Below, piece after piece: positions 32,423 through 42,896 of a stretch of 64,000 nucleotides of DNA (position 1 is the first letter of the stretch; each line of letters opens with the position of its first letter). A program made the translations under genes and the position numbers. The DNA comes from Mycobacterium sp. SMC-2 (GTDB lineage: Bacteria; Actinomycetota; Actinomycetes; Mycobacteriales; Mycobacteriaceae): contig NZ_CP079863.1 in NCBI RefSeq assembly GCF_025263485.1, forward strand, positions 3,968,001-4,032,000, given 5' to 3'. Below the pieces are notes generated by a model, which did not search any database, was not told the origin of the DNA, and saw only the letters and a list, made by a program, of their open reading frames with translations.

Positions 32423-34116
32423 GTCCAAAACTGAGTCCCCCCAAACCGCCCAAGATCGGCGAAATCCTCGCCCGCCAAGGCGAAGACATCGACACCCGCT
32501 ATCACCCGTCTGCGGCGGTGCGCCGGCAGCTCAACAAGGTCTTCCCGACGCACTGGTCGTTCCTGCTGGGCGAGATCGCGATGTACAGCTTCATCGTGCT
32601 GTTGCTCACCGGTGTGTATCTCACGCTGTTCTTCGACCCGTCGATGGCCGAGGTCACCTACAACGGCGCCTACCAACCGCTGCGCGGTGTCGACATGTCC
32701 AAGGCGTTCGCCTCGACTCTCGACATCTCGTTCGAGGTGCGTGGCGGCCTGTTCGTCAGGCAGGTACACCACTGGGCCGCACTGATTTTCGCGGCCGCGA
32801 TCATGGTGCACCTGGCGCGCATCTTCTTCACCGGCGCGTTCCGCCGCCCCCGGGAGACGAACTGGGTGATCGGTTCGCTGCTGCTGATCCTGGCCATGTT
32901 CGAGGGGTACTTCGGCTACTCGCTGCCCGACGACCTGTTGTCCGGCATCGGTCTGCGCGCCGCCCTGTCCTCGATCACGCTGGGAATGCCGGTGATCGGC
33001 ACGTGGCTGCACTGGGCGCTGTTCGGTGGTGACTTCCCCTGCGGTGGCGTGGGCAACGAATGCGCGGCGGTGGGCGCCATCATCCCGCGCATGTACGCCC
33101 TGCACATCCTGCTGCTGCCGGGGATCATCCTGGCGCTGATCGGGCTGCACCTGGCGATGGTGTGGTTCCAGAAGCACACCCAGTTCCCCGGCCCGGGCCG
33201 TACCGAGCACAACGTCGTCGGCGTGCGGGTGATGCCGATCTTCGCGGTGAAATCCGGCGCGTTCTTCGCCGCGATCGTCGGCGTGCTCGGCCTGATGGGC
33301 GGGCTGCTGCAGATCAACCCGATCTGGAACCTGGGCCCCTACAAGCCATCCCACGTCTCGGCCGGCTCGCAGCCGGACTTCTACATGATGTGGACCGAGG
33401 GGCTGGCGCGCATCTGGCCGCCGTGGGAGTTCTACTTCTGGCACCACACCATCCCCGCCGCCGTCTGGGTGGCGCTGCTGATGGGGTTGATCTTCGTCCT
33501 GCTGATCATCTACCCCTTCCTGGAGAAGCGGTTCAGCGGCGACTACGCGCACCACAACCTGCTGCAACGGCCGCGCGATGCACCGGTGCGCACTTCCATT
33601 GGCGCGATGGCGATCTCGTTCTACATGTTGCTGACGCTGGCGGCGATGAACGACATCATCGCGTTGAAGTTCCAGATCTCTCTCAACGCGACGACGTGGA
33701 TCGGCCGCATCGGCATGGTCATCCTGCCGCCGCTGGTCTACTTCATCACCTACCGGTGGTGCATCGCGCTGCAGCGCAGCGACCGCGAGGTGCTCGCGCA
33801 CGGCATCGAGACCGGCATCATCAAGCGGCTGCCGCACGGCGCCTACATCGAGCTGCATCAGCCGCTCGGCCCCGTTGACGACCACGGCCACCCGATACCG
33901 CTCGAGTACCAGGGCGCGGCGCTGCCCAAGCGGATGAACAAGCTGGGCTCGGCCGGTTCGCCGGGTAGCGGCAGCTTCTTGTTCGCCGACCCGGCGTCGG
34001 AGGACGCGGCCCTGCGCGAGGCGGCACACAGCTCCGAGCAACGTGCCCTCACCGCGCTGCGCGAACACCAGGAGAGCACCGTCGGGTCAAACGGCGAGAA
34101 CGGCGAGCACCACTAG
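32419..34116 (+). CDS. qcrB: Cytochrome bc1 complex cytochrome b subunit QcrB, with a 10-residue Cys-containing insertion
   Basis: Cytochrome b of the menaquinol-oxidising bcc complex. Heme-ligand His residues lie in [12 protein letters not shown] and [20 protein letters not shown] is the actinobacterial equivalent of the Qp-site region. Thr326 in [11 protein letters not shown] corresponds to M. tuberculosis Thr313, the site of telacebec (Q203) resistance; it is wild type. Compared with my recollection of M. tuberculosis (549 residues), a 10-residue insertion with Cys208 and Cys215 follows GGDFP, before IIPRMYALH, plus about 3 residues near the N-terminus. The offset 326-313 = 13 agrees. 565 residues; start ATG overlaps qcrA (ATGA). 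The long C-terminal tail is hydrophilic. Stop lies in a CTAG shared with the convergent DUF5994 gene. Confidence 0.95.
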   Translation: MSPKLSPPKPPKIGEILARQGEDIDTRYHPSAAVRRQLNKVFPTHWSFLLGEIAMYSFIVLLLTGVYLTLFFDPSMAEVTYNGAYQPLRGVDMSKAFASTLDISFEVRGGLFVRQVHHWAALIFAAAIMVHLARIFFTGAFRRPRETNWVIGSLLLILAMFEGYFGYSLPDDLLSGIGLRAALSSITLGMPVIGTWLHWALFGGDFPCGGVGNECAAVGAIIPRMYALHILLLPGIILALIGLHLAMVWFQKHTQFPGPGRTEHNVVGVRVMPIFAVKSGAFFAAIVGVLGLMGGLLQINPIWNLGPYKPSHVSAGSQPDFYMMWTEGLARIWPPWEFYFWHHTIPAAVWVALLMGLIFVLLIIYPFLEKRFSGDYAHHNLLQRPRDAPVRTSIGAMAISFYMLLTLAAMNDIIALKFQISLNATTWIGRIGMVILPPLVYFITYRWCIALQRSDREVLAHGIETGIIKRLPHGAYIELHQPLGPVDDHGHPIPLEYQGAALPKRMNKLGSAGSPGSGSFLFADPASEDAALREAAHSSEQRALTALREHQESTVGSNGENGEHH

Positions 34117-34574
34117 CTTCGCGCTGGTTCGGTGAGGCCCGTTCCGCACTGTTGCTGGGCGGCCCGCAGGATGGAGCCGGCGGTCACGAAGGCCGGCTTC
34201 GCCTGGTCGCGTGCCTCGACGGGTAGGTCGGCCGCGCAGCGCATCACCATCAGGGCGAGCGCGCTGTGGGTCGCGTACGGGATGATCAGCAGGTTGACGC
34301 GCGCGTCGACCCCGATGATCGTCATCACGTGTTGGCGTTTGCGTTCCCATCCCGCCCAGTTCAGGTCGGGTGGCCGCTGCAGCGGTGGCCAGTTGACGTT
34401 GATGGCGTCGATGTCGCCCAGCAAGGGAGTCAGGACGGCGACCAGATCGGGCAATTCGTTGGTGATGCGGTCCGCGCGCGGCCACCACGCGCCGTCGATG
34501 GCGCGGCCGAGTTCACGAGCCACCGACAGCCGGACGGGATTGGCTCGGCGTCGGTGCGCGAACAATGCGGTCAT
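34113..34574 (-). CDS. DUF5994 family protein
   Basis: About 153 residues of the actinobacterial DUF5994 family, recognised by [21 protein letters not shown] and the later [38 protein letters not shown]. Function unknown; no catalytic motif visible. I start at ATG 34574; the open frame extends to 34949 and a GTG at 34634 could add 20 residues, so the N-terminus is uncertain. I do not recall a counterpart between qcrB and Rv2197c in M. tuberculosis H37Rv, so this is probably an accessory or lost gene. Convergent with qcrB, sharing CTAG stops. Confidence 0.75.
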   Translation of the reverse strand: MTALFAHRRRANPVRLSVARELGRAIDGAWWPRADRITNELPDLVAVLTPLLGDIDAINVNWPPLQRPPDLNWAGWERKRQHVMTIIGVDARVNLLIIPYATHSALALMVMRCAADLPVEARDQAKPAFVTAGSILRAAQQQCGTGLTEPARS

Positions 34575-34910
34575 CCGAGGACCTGGCGGTCCCGGCCAGG
34601 CACGGTCGCAGCTTCCACGGGCGGTTTCCTTCACGTCGGCGTCGTTCGCCCCGGCGATCGCGGGGCGGACGGAGGAATCGCATTGCCCGTGGATGGCGTC
34701 CGCAAGGCGCGCGGCGCACCACCGGTGACAACGAAATGGCTCGCCGTCGACGCTACGCCACCGGTGGCCCCCAGGGGCGGCCAGGGTGACCGGACGGCGC
34801 GGCTCGGCTCGGCAAACCGGCCCGACCCCGTCCGGTGCACTAGAGTGGCGAGTGCCTGACCGTGGCGCTGTCCGGGTGAGCGGAGGGCCGACACGGTGAG
34901 GATGGGCGTA
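34575..34910. other. 336-bp divergent intergenic region
   Basis: Between the DUF5994 gene and the 77-codon gene. A TAGAGT (34841-34846) is a possible -10 for the plus strand with a leader of about 58 nt. The minus-strand frame crossing the region may include extra N-terminal codons of the DUF5994 protein. No other gene seen. Confidence 0.4.
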
Positions 34911-35144
34911 ATGGCAATACAGGACTGGGGCGACGCGCCAGAGGTCCACCCTTCAAAGATTCGGGTCGGTGACATCATCGGCACGCTGAGCCCCACCCAG
35001 CTGCGCTTCACCGTAAAGATGATCAGCGGGCCGCAGACAACTCCCCGGCGCTGGACGTTCTTCGGCCGCGACGACAACGGCACCCAACACACCGGCACGT
35101 TCCGCGAGGACGACTTGGTGCGCAGGTACGCCAAGGCGTCGTAG
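34911..35144 (+). CDS. Small hypothetical protein (77 residues)
   Basis: Unrecognised small soluble protein starting MAIQDWGDAPEVHPSK. Third codon positions are mostly G/C and the composition is protein-like, with blocks KIRVGDIIGTLSPTQLRFTV and RRWTFFGRDDNGTQHTGTF that look like a small beta-rich fold with a closing helix (DDLVRRYAKAS). I chose ATG 34911, with GAGG 9 nt upstream; a GTG at 34896 and ATG at 34902 are alternatives. It is alone on the plus strand between two minus-strand genes, ending 7 nt from the DUF2561 gene. No counterpart recalled in H37Rv here. Confidence 0.6.
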   Translation: MAIQDWGDAPEVHPSKIRVGDIIGTLSPTQLRFTVKMISGPQTTPRRWTFFGRDDNGTQHTGTFREDDLVRRYAKAS

Positions 35145-35151
35145 GAAGCGC

Positions 35152-35793
35152 CTACTGCGCGGCGACGATGCTGCGCAGCCGGCGAACGTGCAGCCACTCG
35201 ATCGCCGGCATCCCCGCGGTGACGACCCCTGCGACCCCGTACGCGACCCAGGACGGGCCGTCGTGGCCCACGGCCATCAGGTAGGTTGCCGTCGCCACCG
35301 CGACCAGCGCGGCGCCCATCGCGCCGGCCAACAGCACGGTGCCGCGCAACCAGACCCGATCGACCGATTCACCCGACCACTCGGAGTCGGCCGCCTGAGC
35401 CGACGCCCTCGGTTGTCGCGCCCGTTCGGCCGCGGTGCGCGGCGCAGGGGACATCAGGCGCACCGGCGGCCGGCTGGGCGCGGTCATCCCCCGGGCGGAC
35501 GGGTCGGTCTGGGCCATCCGGCGGGCCCGCAACAGCATCGGGATCGCCCCGGCGATGATCAGCGCGGACACGATGATCACGGCATACAGCACCCAAGAGG
35601 TGGTGTGCGCGCTGCTGGCTGCCCTGTGAAAGCCCCGTCCCAAGTCCGCCAGCGCGACCGCCGCGGCGACGCTCACGCCCAGCAATACCAGCCAGATGGC
35701 GGCGCACGCCCCGATCAGTATGCGGTCGACGACGTCGGGCGAAATGGGGCGGTCCCCCGCCCCTCGGCGGTACGCCGAATACCTGCTGACCAT
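35152..35793 (-). CDS. DUF2561 membrane protein (Rv2197c type)
   Basis: 213-residue membrane protein, the same length class as M. tuberculosis Rv2197c (214). It begins [10 protein letters not shown] and has four hydrophobic helices in two pairs (about 27-50 and 65-85; about 155-178 and 182-200), with a Pro/Arg-rich loop between pairs. Function unknown. The ATG at 35793 overlaps the last base of the mmpS3 stop (TGATG), so the two are translationally coupled. Position beside mmpS3 and cytochrome genes is conserved in mycobacteria. Confidence 0.85.
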   Translation of the reverse strand: MVSRYSAYRRGAGDRPISPDVVDRILIGACAAIWLVLLGVSVAAAVALADLGRGFHRAASSAHTTSWVLYAVIIVSALIIAGAIPMLLRARRMAQTDPSARGMTAPSRPPVRLMSPAPRTAAERARQPRASAQAADSEWSGESVDRVWLRGTVLLAGAMGAALVAVATATYLMAVGHDGPSWVAYGVAGVVTAGMPAIEWLHVRRLRSIVAAQ

Positions 35794-36728
35794 CAGCAGC
35801 TCGTCTGCGGCGCGTCGTTGTTGTTCGAGGACAGGACCGTTCCGTCGCTCGTCGTGATCGAGCAGTTCAGCCGGCTGACCCGGAAGAGGCTCGACGCCTC
35901 GACGGATCCCACGTCGGACTGTGAGATCGGCGTGACGGTCATCGACCACGGGATGTAGACGTTGTGCTGCGTGCGCCGCCGCCCCGACGCGTCGACGTAG
36001 GTCACCGAGATGATGTCGCCGGGCGCCTTGGTGCCGGTCACCGAGTAGGTGACCTGCCGCGGCCCGGTCGGTGTCGTCGTCGGCGGTGGCGCTGCGGCCG
36101 TCGAGGTGGCCGGGGGTGGCGCCGGAGCGGGCGCCGGCGCCGGCGGCGGCGGTGCAGGCGTCACCGTCACAGTCTGTGTCTCCGTTGCTGGTGGGGGTGG
36201 TGGTTCAGTCGTCGGTGGAGGCGGAGGAGGCGGCGGGGGCTCCGGCTTGGTCGTGGTGATCTCGTCCTGCATCGGCGGCGTCGACGGGACGGTGGTGGTG
36301 GTGTTGGGGTTGGCCAGCTTGGTGGTGTCGGTGCGCGCGAACAGCAGGGACACCGACACCACGAGCGCGATGGCGGCCAGGATGGCGGCGACCCCGACCA
36401 CCCACGGCCAGCGCGGGGCGCCGCCTTCGTCCTCGGTGTCGGCCGACTCGTCGAAGGTGTCGTAGTCGTAGAGCCTGAGATCGGCCGGCAGGTACGGGCC
36501 GCTGACGAAATGCTCCGACTCAGGTGCCGAATAGGCCCGCGAATAGGCGTCGGTCTGGCCGGTCTGGTCGGCGCCCGGCTCGGCGTGGTCGGCGAAGGGT
36601 TCCAGTTCGGCCTCGGAACCGTGTTCTTGGGCGTCCGCGGGCTCGCCGCCGGGATGCGGTTGGTGGGGAGCCTCGTCCACGGAATCGGGTTCCTCAGCTT
36701 CCCATTCCGGGGGTTTCGGCCCGCTCAT
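35793..36728 (-). CDS. mmpS3: MmpS3-type membrane protein
   Basis: 311-residue protein with an acidic cytoplasmic region (1-107), one membrane helix (about 108-130), a Thr/Pro-rich extracytoplasmic linker (140-222) with two poly-Pro runs, and a C-terminal MmpS-like beta domain (about 223-311) containing [12 protein letters not shown] and two Cys (in RLNCSI and the last residue). Classical MmpS proteins are about 140 residues and partner MmpL transporters; MmpS3 has no mmpL beside it, and its long linker makes it atypical. Close in length to M. tuberculosis Rv2198c (299). Downstream DUF2561 gene overlaps it. Confidence 0.88.
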   Translation of the reverse strand: MSGPKPPEWEAEEPDSVDEAPHQPHPGGEPADAQEHGSEAELEPFADHAEPGADQTGQTDAYSRAYSAPESEHFVSGPYLPADLRLYDYDTFDESADTEDEGGAPRWPWVVGVAAILAAIALVVSVSLLFARTDTTKLANPNTTTTVPSTPPMQDEITTTKPEPPPPPPPPPTTEPPPPPATETQTVTVTPAPPPPAPAPAPAPPPATSTAAAPPPTTTPTGPRQVTYSVTGTKAPGDIISVTYVDASGRRRTQHNVYIPWSMTVTPISQSDVGSVEASSLFRVSRLNCSITTSDGTVLSSNNNDAPQTSC

Positions 36729-36871
36729 CCTCGCCTACCCTGTCCGACTGCCTCACCAGCGCGCGGGGCCCCGCGGCCGGATCGTTGCGCGCGCGCTTGA
36801 GAAATTGTCATTTGCCTGGGCAAAACACTACCGAAACACAGAGGGGCGAAGATGTCCTGGCGAAGCGGCCG

Positions 36872-36887
36872 CAGATCACGTGATCTG
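36872..36887. promoter_or_regulatory. 16-bp perfect palindrome between ctaF and mmpS3
   Basis: CAGATCACGTGATCTG is a perfect dyad about 144 bp upstream of the mmpS3 start and 24 bp upstream of the ctaF stop on the plus-strand scale (just after... in transcript terms upstream of ctaF's 3' neighbour). On the minus strand it lies 144 nt before mmpS3 would be read only if transcription comes from the right, that is, it is between mmpS3 (left) and ctaF end (right). Symmetry and lack of a T-run favour an operator over a terminator. The binding protein is unknown. Confidence 0.45.
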
Positions 36888-36910
36888 ATTGTGACCTTGG
36901 CCGGAGCGGA

Positions 36911-37330
36911 TCAGTGCTTCTCAGGTCCGACGTAGTACTCGAAGACCAGTCCGCCGACCGATGCGAGGACGAACGTCACCCCCGCGGCGATCAGCCAGGG
37001 CAGCCACAGCGCGATACCGACCGCGCTCACCGAGGCCGACAGGGCGACCAGGATCGGCCACCAGCTGTGCGGGCTGAAAAAGCCCAATTCACCTGCTCCG
37101 TCGCTGATCTCGGCGCCCTCGTAGTCCTCGGGCCGGGTGTCGATGCGGCGCGCCACGAACCGGAAGAAGGTGGCCACGATCAACGCCAGCCCGCCGGTCA
37201 GCGCCAGTGCGGTCGTGCCCGCCCATTCCTCACCGCCGGTGGCGAAAAGCGCTGTCAGCACCCCATAGAGCACCGAAACCACAATGAAAAACCCGGCGAT
37301 GAATTCGAAAAGCCTGGCTTCAATATGCAT
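36911..37330 (-). CDS. ctaF: Cytochrome c oxidase subunit IV CtaF
   Basis: Actinobacterial small subunit of the aa3 oxidase, 139 residues with four hydrophobic helices ([38 protein letters not shown], and two in the last 50 residues). The conserved soluble loop [20 protein letters not shown] between helices 2 and 3 is the family signature. It starts 13 nt after the ctaC stop and is surely co-transcribed with it. Same length as M. tuberculosis Rv2199c (139). Confidence 0.93.
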   Translation of the reverse strand: MHIEARLFEFIAGFFIVVSVLYGVLTALFATGGEEWAGTTALALTGGLALIVATFFRFVARRIDTRPEDYEGAEISDGAGELGFFSPHSWWPILVALSASVSAVGIALWLPWLIAAGVTFVLASVGGLVFEYYVGPEKH

Positions 37331-37343
37331 TTGGTGTCCTAAC

Positions 37344-38453
37344 CTACTGACTTCCGGACAACTGGCCGCGGCGGGTGTCGAACGGATGCGTGCTCACCGC
37401 GACCGGCGCCTGACCGATCGCCTGCAATGCCTGGGCGTTGCTCTTTCCATCGATCCGCTGGTGCAGGTACGCCTTGAAGTCGTTGGGCGACACCGCCCGC
37501 ACCTCGAAGTTCATCATCGAGTGATACGTGCCACAGAACTCGGCGCAGTGCCCGACGAAAGCCCCCGGCTTGCTGATGTCGTCGACCTGGAAGACGTTCA
37601 CCGAGTTGTTCGCCTCGGGATTGGGGATGACGTCGCGCTTGAACAGGAACTCCGGCACCCAGAACGTGTGGACCACGTCCGCCGACGCCAACCGGAACTG
37701 GATGCGCTTGCCGGTGGGCAGCACCAGCACCGGGATTTCGTCGCTGGTTCCCAGAATTTCGACCTTGTCATAGTTCAGGTACGTGCGGTCCGAGGTGTTC
37801 AGCCCGCGGACCGGCCCGACGAGCTCCTCGCCGTGGGCGTCCTTGCCCTCGGGCTTGGAGACCATCGCGTTCTTGCGGGCCTGGTCGGCACCGTCGTAGG
37901 TCATCGTGCCGTCCTTGAAGTTGACGCTCTGATAGCCGAACTTCCAGTTCCACTGGAAGGCCGTGACGTCGACCACCACCTCTGGGTCCTTGTCGACGTG
38001 CAGCATCTTCTCCTGCACCACCACGGTGAAGTAGAACAGCACGGAGATGATCAGGAACGGCGTCACCGTCAACACCAGTTCCAGGGGCATGTTGTAGCCG
38101 AACTGGCGCGGCAGCTCCGTGTCCGTCGCCTTCTTCCGGTGGAACGCGGACGCCCAGAAGATCAGCCCCCACACGATGACCCCGACCACCAGCGAGGCGA
38201 TCGTCGCTCCGAGCCACAGCTGCCGGTTGAAGTGCGCCTGCGTCGTGATGCCCTTGGGCCAGCCCAGGCCCAGCACGTCCACCCAGCTGCATCCGCTCAG
38301 GGTCACCGCCAGCACGGCGAACGTCACGGCCAGCGCCAGCGGCCGCATACGACGGGACAGACCCTGCCGGACGCCCCCGGAACGGCGGCTGGAAAGGCTC
38401 TCAAACCTGCCCTGCGACAAACGTTGCGAACGGGCCTGCTCGCGAGGTGTCAC
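37344..38453 (-). CDS. ctaC: Cytochrome c oxidase subunit II CtaC
   Basis: Subunit II of the aa3 oxidase, which accepts electrons from QcrC through the CuA centre. A lipobox-like LSGC near residue 53 suggests a lipidated N-terminus after a signal peptide; two membrane helices follow, then the cupredoxin domain. CuA ligands are Cys303 and Cys307 (CAEFC), His311 and Met314 in GTYHSMM, with the other His in [10 protein letters not shown]. 369 residues versus 363 in M. tuberculosis. The GTG start has AGGAGGCG 5-6 nt upstream, and TAGTAT (38480-38485) is a good -10, so the leader is about 20 nt. Divergent from asnB. Confidence 0.95.
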   Translation of the reverse strand: MTPREQARSQRLSQGRFESLSSRRSGGVRQGLSRRMRPLALAVTFAVLAVTLSGCSWVDVLGLGWPKGITTQAHFNRQLWLGATIASLVVGVIVWGLIFWASAFHRKKATDTELPRQFGYNMPLELVLTVTPFLIISVLFYFTVVVQEKMLHVDKDPEVVVDVTAFQWNWKFGYQSVNFKDGTMTYDGADQARKNAMVSKPEGKDAHGEELVGPVRGLNTSDRTYLNYDKVEILGTSDEIPVLVLPTGKRIQFRLASADVVHTFWVPEFLFKRDVIPNPEANNSVNVFQVDDISKPGAFVGHCAEFCGTYHSMMNFEVRAVSPNDFKAYLHQRIDGKSNAQALQAIGQAPVAVSTHPFDTRRGQLSGSQ

Positions 38454-38479
38454 GTCGGCGCCTCCTGCTCGGATATCGA

Positions 38480-38485
38480 ATACTA
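38480..38485 (-). promoter_or_regulatory. -10 element of the ctaC-ctaF operon
   Basis: TAGTAT on the minus strand fits TANNNT; transcription would begin near 38473 and give a leader of about 20 nt that includes the AGGAGG ribosome-binding site. No convincing -35 hexamer. Confidence 0.5.
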
Positions 38486-38600
38486 CGCAGCGTAGACCAC
38501 GCCGCTGACCGCAGCGACGAAACCCCGGCCCGCCGTGCCGTCACCGGCGTACGGGTGCGACCGCCACGAGCGTCCCCGACGTGCGGCATACTGGGGCGCC

Positions 38601-40553
38601 GTGTGTGGTCTGCTGGCGTTTGTCGCCGCCCCGGGCAATGCCGACGCCGCCCGGGCCGACGATGCGATCGCGCGCGCGTCGCATTTGATGCGCCACCGCG
38701 GGCCCGACGAGCCGGGCACGTGGACCGACCTAGGAGCCGCAGGCTCCGCGGGAGGCGCGGTGTTCGGCTTCAACCGGCTCTCGATCATCGACATCGCGCA
38801 CTCGCATCAGCCGCTGCGATGGGGCCCGCCGGAGGCACCCGGCCGCTACGTGCTGGTGTTCAACGGCGAGATCTACAACTACCTCGAGCTCCGCGACGAG
38901 CTGTCCGCCCGGCACGGCGCCGTCTTCGCCACCGGCGGCGACGGCGAGGCCATCGTCGCCGGCTATCACTACTGGGGTGTCGACGTGCTCACCCGGCTGC
39001 GCGGCATGTTCGCCTTCGCCCTGTGGGACACCGCCACCCTCGAATTATTTTGCGCCCGAGACCCTTTCGGTATCAAACCGCTGTTTATGGCGACCGGCAC
39101 CGGTGGCACGGCGGTGGCCAGCGAGAAGAAATGTCTGCTCGATCTGGCGGAGTTGGCCGGGTTCGACACCCGGATCGATCAGCGGGCCGTGCAGCACTAC
39201 ACCGTCCTGCAGTACGTGCCGGAGCCCGAGACGCTGCACCGCGGCGTGCGCCGGCTGGAATCGGGCTGCTACGCGCGAATCCGGGCCGGGCGGCAGCCCG
39301 AGGTCACCCGCTACTTCGTGCCACGCTTCGCCGCCACACCGATCACCCGCGACACCGAACAGGCCCGTTACGACGAGATCACCGCGGTGCTCGAGGACTC
39401 GGTGGCCAAGCACATGCGCGCCGACGTCACCGTCGGGGCGTTTCTGTCCGGGGGTATCGATTCGACCGCCATCGCGGCGCTGGCCATCCGGCACAACCCC
39501 AAGCTGATCACCTTCACCACCGGCTTCGAGCGGGAGGGGTTCTCCGAGATCGACGTCGCCGTGGCCTCCGCCGAGGCGATCGGCGCCCGCCACATCGCCA
39601 AGGTGGTCCATCCCGACGAGTTCGTGGCCGCCCTGCCCGAAATCGTCTGGTATCTCGACGAACCCGTGGCGGACCCCGCGCTGGTGCCGCTGTTCTTCGT
39701 CGCCCGGGAGGCCCGCAAGCACGTCAAGGTGGTGCTGTCCGGGGAGGGGGCCGACGAGCTGTTCGGCGGCTACACGATCTATCGGGAACCGTTGTCGCTC
39801 AAGCCCTTCGATTACCTGCCGCGGCCGCTGCGGCGGTCGATGGGCAAGATGTCCAAGCCGCTGCCGGAGGGCATGCGCGGCAAGAGCCTGCTGCACCGCG
39901 GCTCGCTGACGCTCGAGGAGCGCTACTACGGCAACGCCCGCAGCTTCTCCGACGCCCAGCTGCGCGACGTGCTGCCCGGTTTCCGCGAGGACTGGACGCA
40001 CACCGACGTCACGGCGCCGCTGTACGCCGAGTCGATGGGCTGGGACCCGGTGGCCCGCATGCAGCACGTCGACCTGTTCACCTGGCTGCGCGGCGACATC
40101 CTGGTCAAGGCCGACAAGATGACGATGGCCAACTCGCTGGAGCTGCGGGTGCCGTTCCTGGACCCGGAGGTGTTCGCCGTCGCCTCGCGACTGCCCGTCG
40201 AGGCCAAGATCACCCGCACCACCACCAAGTACGCGCTGCGGCGGGCCCTGGAGCCGATCGTTCCCGCGCACGTGCTGCACCGGCCCAAGCTCGGGTTCCC
40301 GGTGCCGATCCGGCATTGGCTGCGCGCCGGTGAATTGCTGGACTGGGCCTACGGGTTGGTGGCCGCGTCGCAAGCCGGTCACCTCGTGGACCTGACCGCC
40401 GTCCGGCGGATGCTCGACGAGCACCGCAACGGCGTCAGCGATCACAGCCGCCGGCTCTGGACGCTGCTGATCTTCATGCTCTGGCACGCGATCTTCGTCG
40501 AGCACAGCGTGGTGCCGCAGATCAGCGAGCCGCACTATCCCGTGCAGCTCTAG
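38601..40553 (+). CDS. asnB: Asparagine synthetase (glutamine-hydrolysing) AsnB-type
   Basis: Glutamine-dependent amidotransferase that would convert aspartate to asparagine. The start codon is GTG with Cys2 immediately after it, the N-terminal nucleophile of the class II glutaminase domain, which supports this start over upstream ones. Glutaminase motifs include RHRGPDEPG, NRLSIID and NGEIYNY; the synthetase domain has the PP-loop SGGIDST and EGADELFGGY. 650 residues, like M. tuberculosis Rv2201 (652). Mycobacteria use related AsnB to amidate meso-DAP in peptidoglycan; which substrate this one uses cannot be read from sequence. A CATACT (38587-38592) lies 8 nt before GTG, so the mRNA may be leaderless. 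Confidence 0.93.
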   Translation: MCGLLAFVAAPGNADAARADDAIARASHLMRHRGPDEPGTWTDLGAAGSAGGAVFGFNRLSIIDIAHSHQPLRWGPPEAPGRYVLVFNGEIYNYLELRDELSARHGAVFATGGDGEAIVAGYHYWGVDVLTRLRGMFAFALWDTATLELFCARDPFGIKPLFMATGTGGTAVASEKKCLLDLAELAGFDTRIDQRAVQHYTVLQYVPEPETLHRGVRRLESGCYARIRAGRQPEVTRYFVPRFAATPITRDTEQARYDEITAVLEDSVAKHMRADVTVGAFLSGGIDSTAIAALAIRHNPKLITFTTGFEREGFSEIDVAVASAEAIGARHIAKVVHPDEFVAALPEIVWYLDEPVADPALVPLFFVAREARKHVKVVLSGEGADELFGGYTIYREPLSLKPFDYLPRPLRRSMGKMSKPLPEGMRGKSLLHRGSLTLEERYYGNARSFSDAQLRDVLPGFREDWTHTDVTAPLYAESMGWDPVARMQHVDLFTWLRGDILVKADKMTMANSLELRVPFLDPEVFAVASRLPVEAKITRTTTKYALRRALEPIVPAHVLHRPKLGFPVPIRHWLRAGELLDWAYGLVAASQAGHLVDLTAVRRMLDEHRNGVSDHSRRLWTLLIFMLWHAIFVEHSVVPQISEPHYPVQL

Positions 40554-40564
40554 CCAGGCAACGT

Positions 40565-41621
<1,057 letters not shown>

Positions 41622-41788
41622 TTAGTAAGGTTATCTAGCTTACGCACGCCTCCGGACCGTCGCTGTGTCCGCTGTCGGCGCGAAGCGGTGCGCTAGCCTC
41701 CCTAGGGAACTCGCTCAAGTCGCCGGGACCACGATGCTCGGTTGGGTATCCCGCACGCAGTCCCGTCTACCACCGTAGGAGAACCACG

Positions 41789-42445
41789 ATGGCAGGTCCG
41801 CATTCGCCGAAGCACACTGTCGGCGGTGGCGGACCCGGCGGGCCTGAGCCCCAGGGCGAATCTCAGCCGCTCGAGTTCCCCGCCGACCCCCGCTCCGGCG
41901 GTGCGGCTCCCGCCAATTATGCCGGGCAGCCACCCCCGCCGATGCCGTACCCGCAGCGACGGTCCAAGCGGCGGCTGATCATCGGGCTTCTGTTGGCCAT
42001 CGCGCTGGTGGCCGCCCTCACCGTGGCGATCGTCTACGGCGTCCGCACCAACGGCGCCAACACCGGCGCCACCTTCTCCGAGGGCGCCGCCAAGACGGCG
42101 ATCCAGGGGTACCTGGACGCGCTCGACCACCGCGACATCCAGGAGATCGAACGCAACGCGCTGTGCGGCATGTACGACGCCGTCCGCGACAAACGGTCCG
42201 ACCAGGCGTTGGCGAAGTTGAGCAGCGATGCGTTCCGCAAGCAGTTTTCCCAGGTCGAGGTGACCTCGATCGACAAGATCGTGTACCTGTCGCAGTACCA
42301 GGCCCAGGCGCTGTTCACCATGCGGGCGTCACCCGCGGGCGGCGGTCCGATGCGCGGTGACTTGCAGGGCATCGCCCAGCTGCTGTTTCAGCGGGGCCAG
42401 ATCATGGTGTGCTCGTACGTGCTCCGCACCGGGGGCTCGTACTGA
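41789..42445 (+). CDS. Conserved membrane protein of the Rv2203 type
   Basis: 218-residue protein with a Gly/Pro/Ala-rich cytoplasmic N-terminus (1-57), an RRSKRR stop-transfer, one membrane helix (about 63-83) and an extracytoplasmic alpha+beta domain (about 95-218) with Cys near 128 and 208 (ALCGMYDA and MVCSYVL), perhaps forming a disulfide. The domain resembles the DUF4878/NTF2-like folds seen behind such anchors in mycobacteria (Rv0361-like), but function is unknown. ATG with AGGAG 9 nt upstream. 15 nt from the convergent Fe-S carrier gene. Confidence 0.82.
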   Translation: MAGPHSPKHTVGGGGPGGPEPQGESQPLEFPADPRSGGAAPANYAGQPPPPMPYPQRRSKRRLIIGLLLAIALVAALTVAIVYGVRTNGANTGATFSEGAAKTAIQGYLDALDHRDIQEIERNALCGMYDAVRDKRSDQALAKLSSDAFRKQFSQVEVTSIDKIVYLSQYQAQALFTMRASPAGGGPMRGDLQGIAQLLFQRGQIMVCSYVLRTGGSY

Positions 42446-42460
42446 GCGAGGGAAACCCGG

Positions 42461-42817
42461 TCAGTTGAACGAGTCGCCGCAGGCGCACGAACCGGTGGCG
42501 TTCGGGTTGTCGATCGTGAAGCCCTGCTTCTCGATGGTGTCGACGAAATCGATGGACGCGCCTTCCACGTAGGGCGCGCTCATCCGGTCCACCGTCAGCG
42601 TCACGCCGCCGAACTCGGCAGTCAGGTCGCCGTCCAGCGTCCGGTCGTCGAAGAAGAGGTTGTAGCGCAGGCCGGCGCACCCGCCCGGCTGGACCGCGAT
42701 ACGCAACGCCAAGTCATCCCGCCCCTCCTGGTCGAGCAGGGACTTTGCCTTGCTGGCGGCGGCCTCGGTCAGGATCACGCCGTGGGTCTTGGCGTTCGAC
42801 TCGTTTTGCACCGTCAT
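42461..42817 (-). CDS. erpA: A-type iron-sulfur carrier/insertion protein (ErpA/SufA-like, Rv2204c type)
   Basis: Small carrier that accepts or transfers Fe-S clusters to apoproteins. The three ligand cysteines of HesB/IscA proteins are present as Cys47 in QPGGCAGLRY and Cys111 and Cys113 in GSCACGDSF. 118 residues, exactly the M. tuberculosis length. Start ATG at 42817 has AGGAGAAGC upstream; the frame is open 25 codons upstream. Likely clients nearby include LipA and QcrA, but the gene is a single unit. The name erpA follows common annotation of this family and could equally be written iscA-like. Confidence 0.88.
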   Translation of the reverse strand: MTVQNESNAKTHGVILTEAAASKAKSLLDQEGRDDLALRIAVQPGGCAGLRYNLFFDDRTLDGDLTAEFGGVTLTVDRMSAPYVEGASIDFVDTIEKQGFTIDNPNATGSCACGDSFN

Positions 42818-42896
42818 TGCTTCTCCTACATGCCTCATCGTCGGATGGGACCTTGAGGCTCCGCTGGTACGGGACGCCCGGACAAAGCCCACTGCT

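Noticed and set aside
32254..34068. 604-codon minus-strand open frame opposite qcrB
   Set aside because: Shadow of qcrB; Arg/His/Gln-rich with no recognisable domain.
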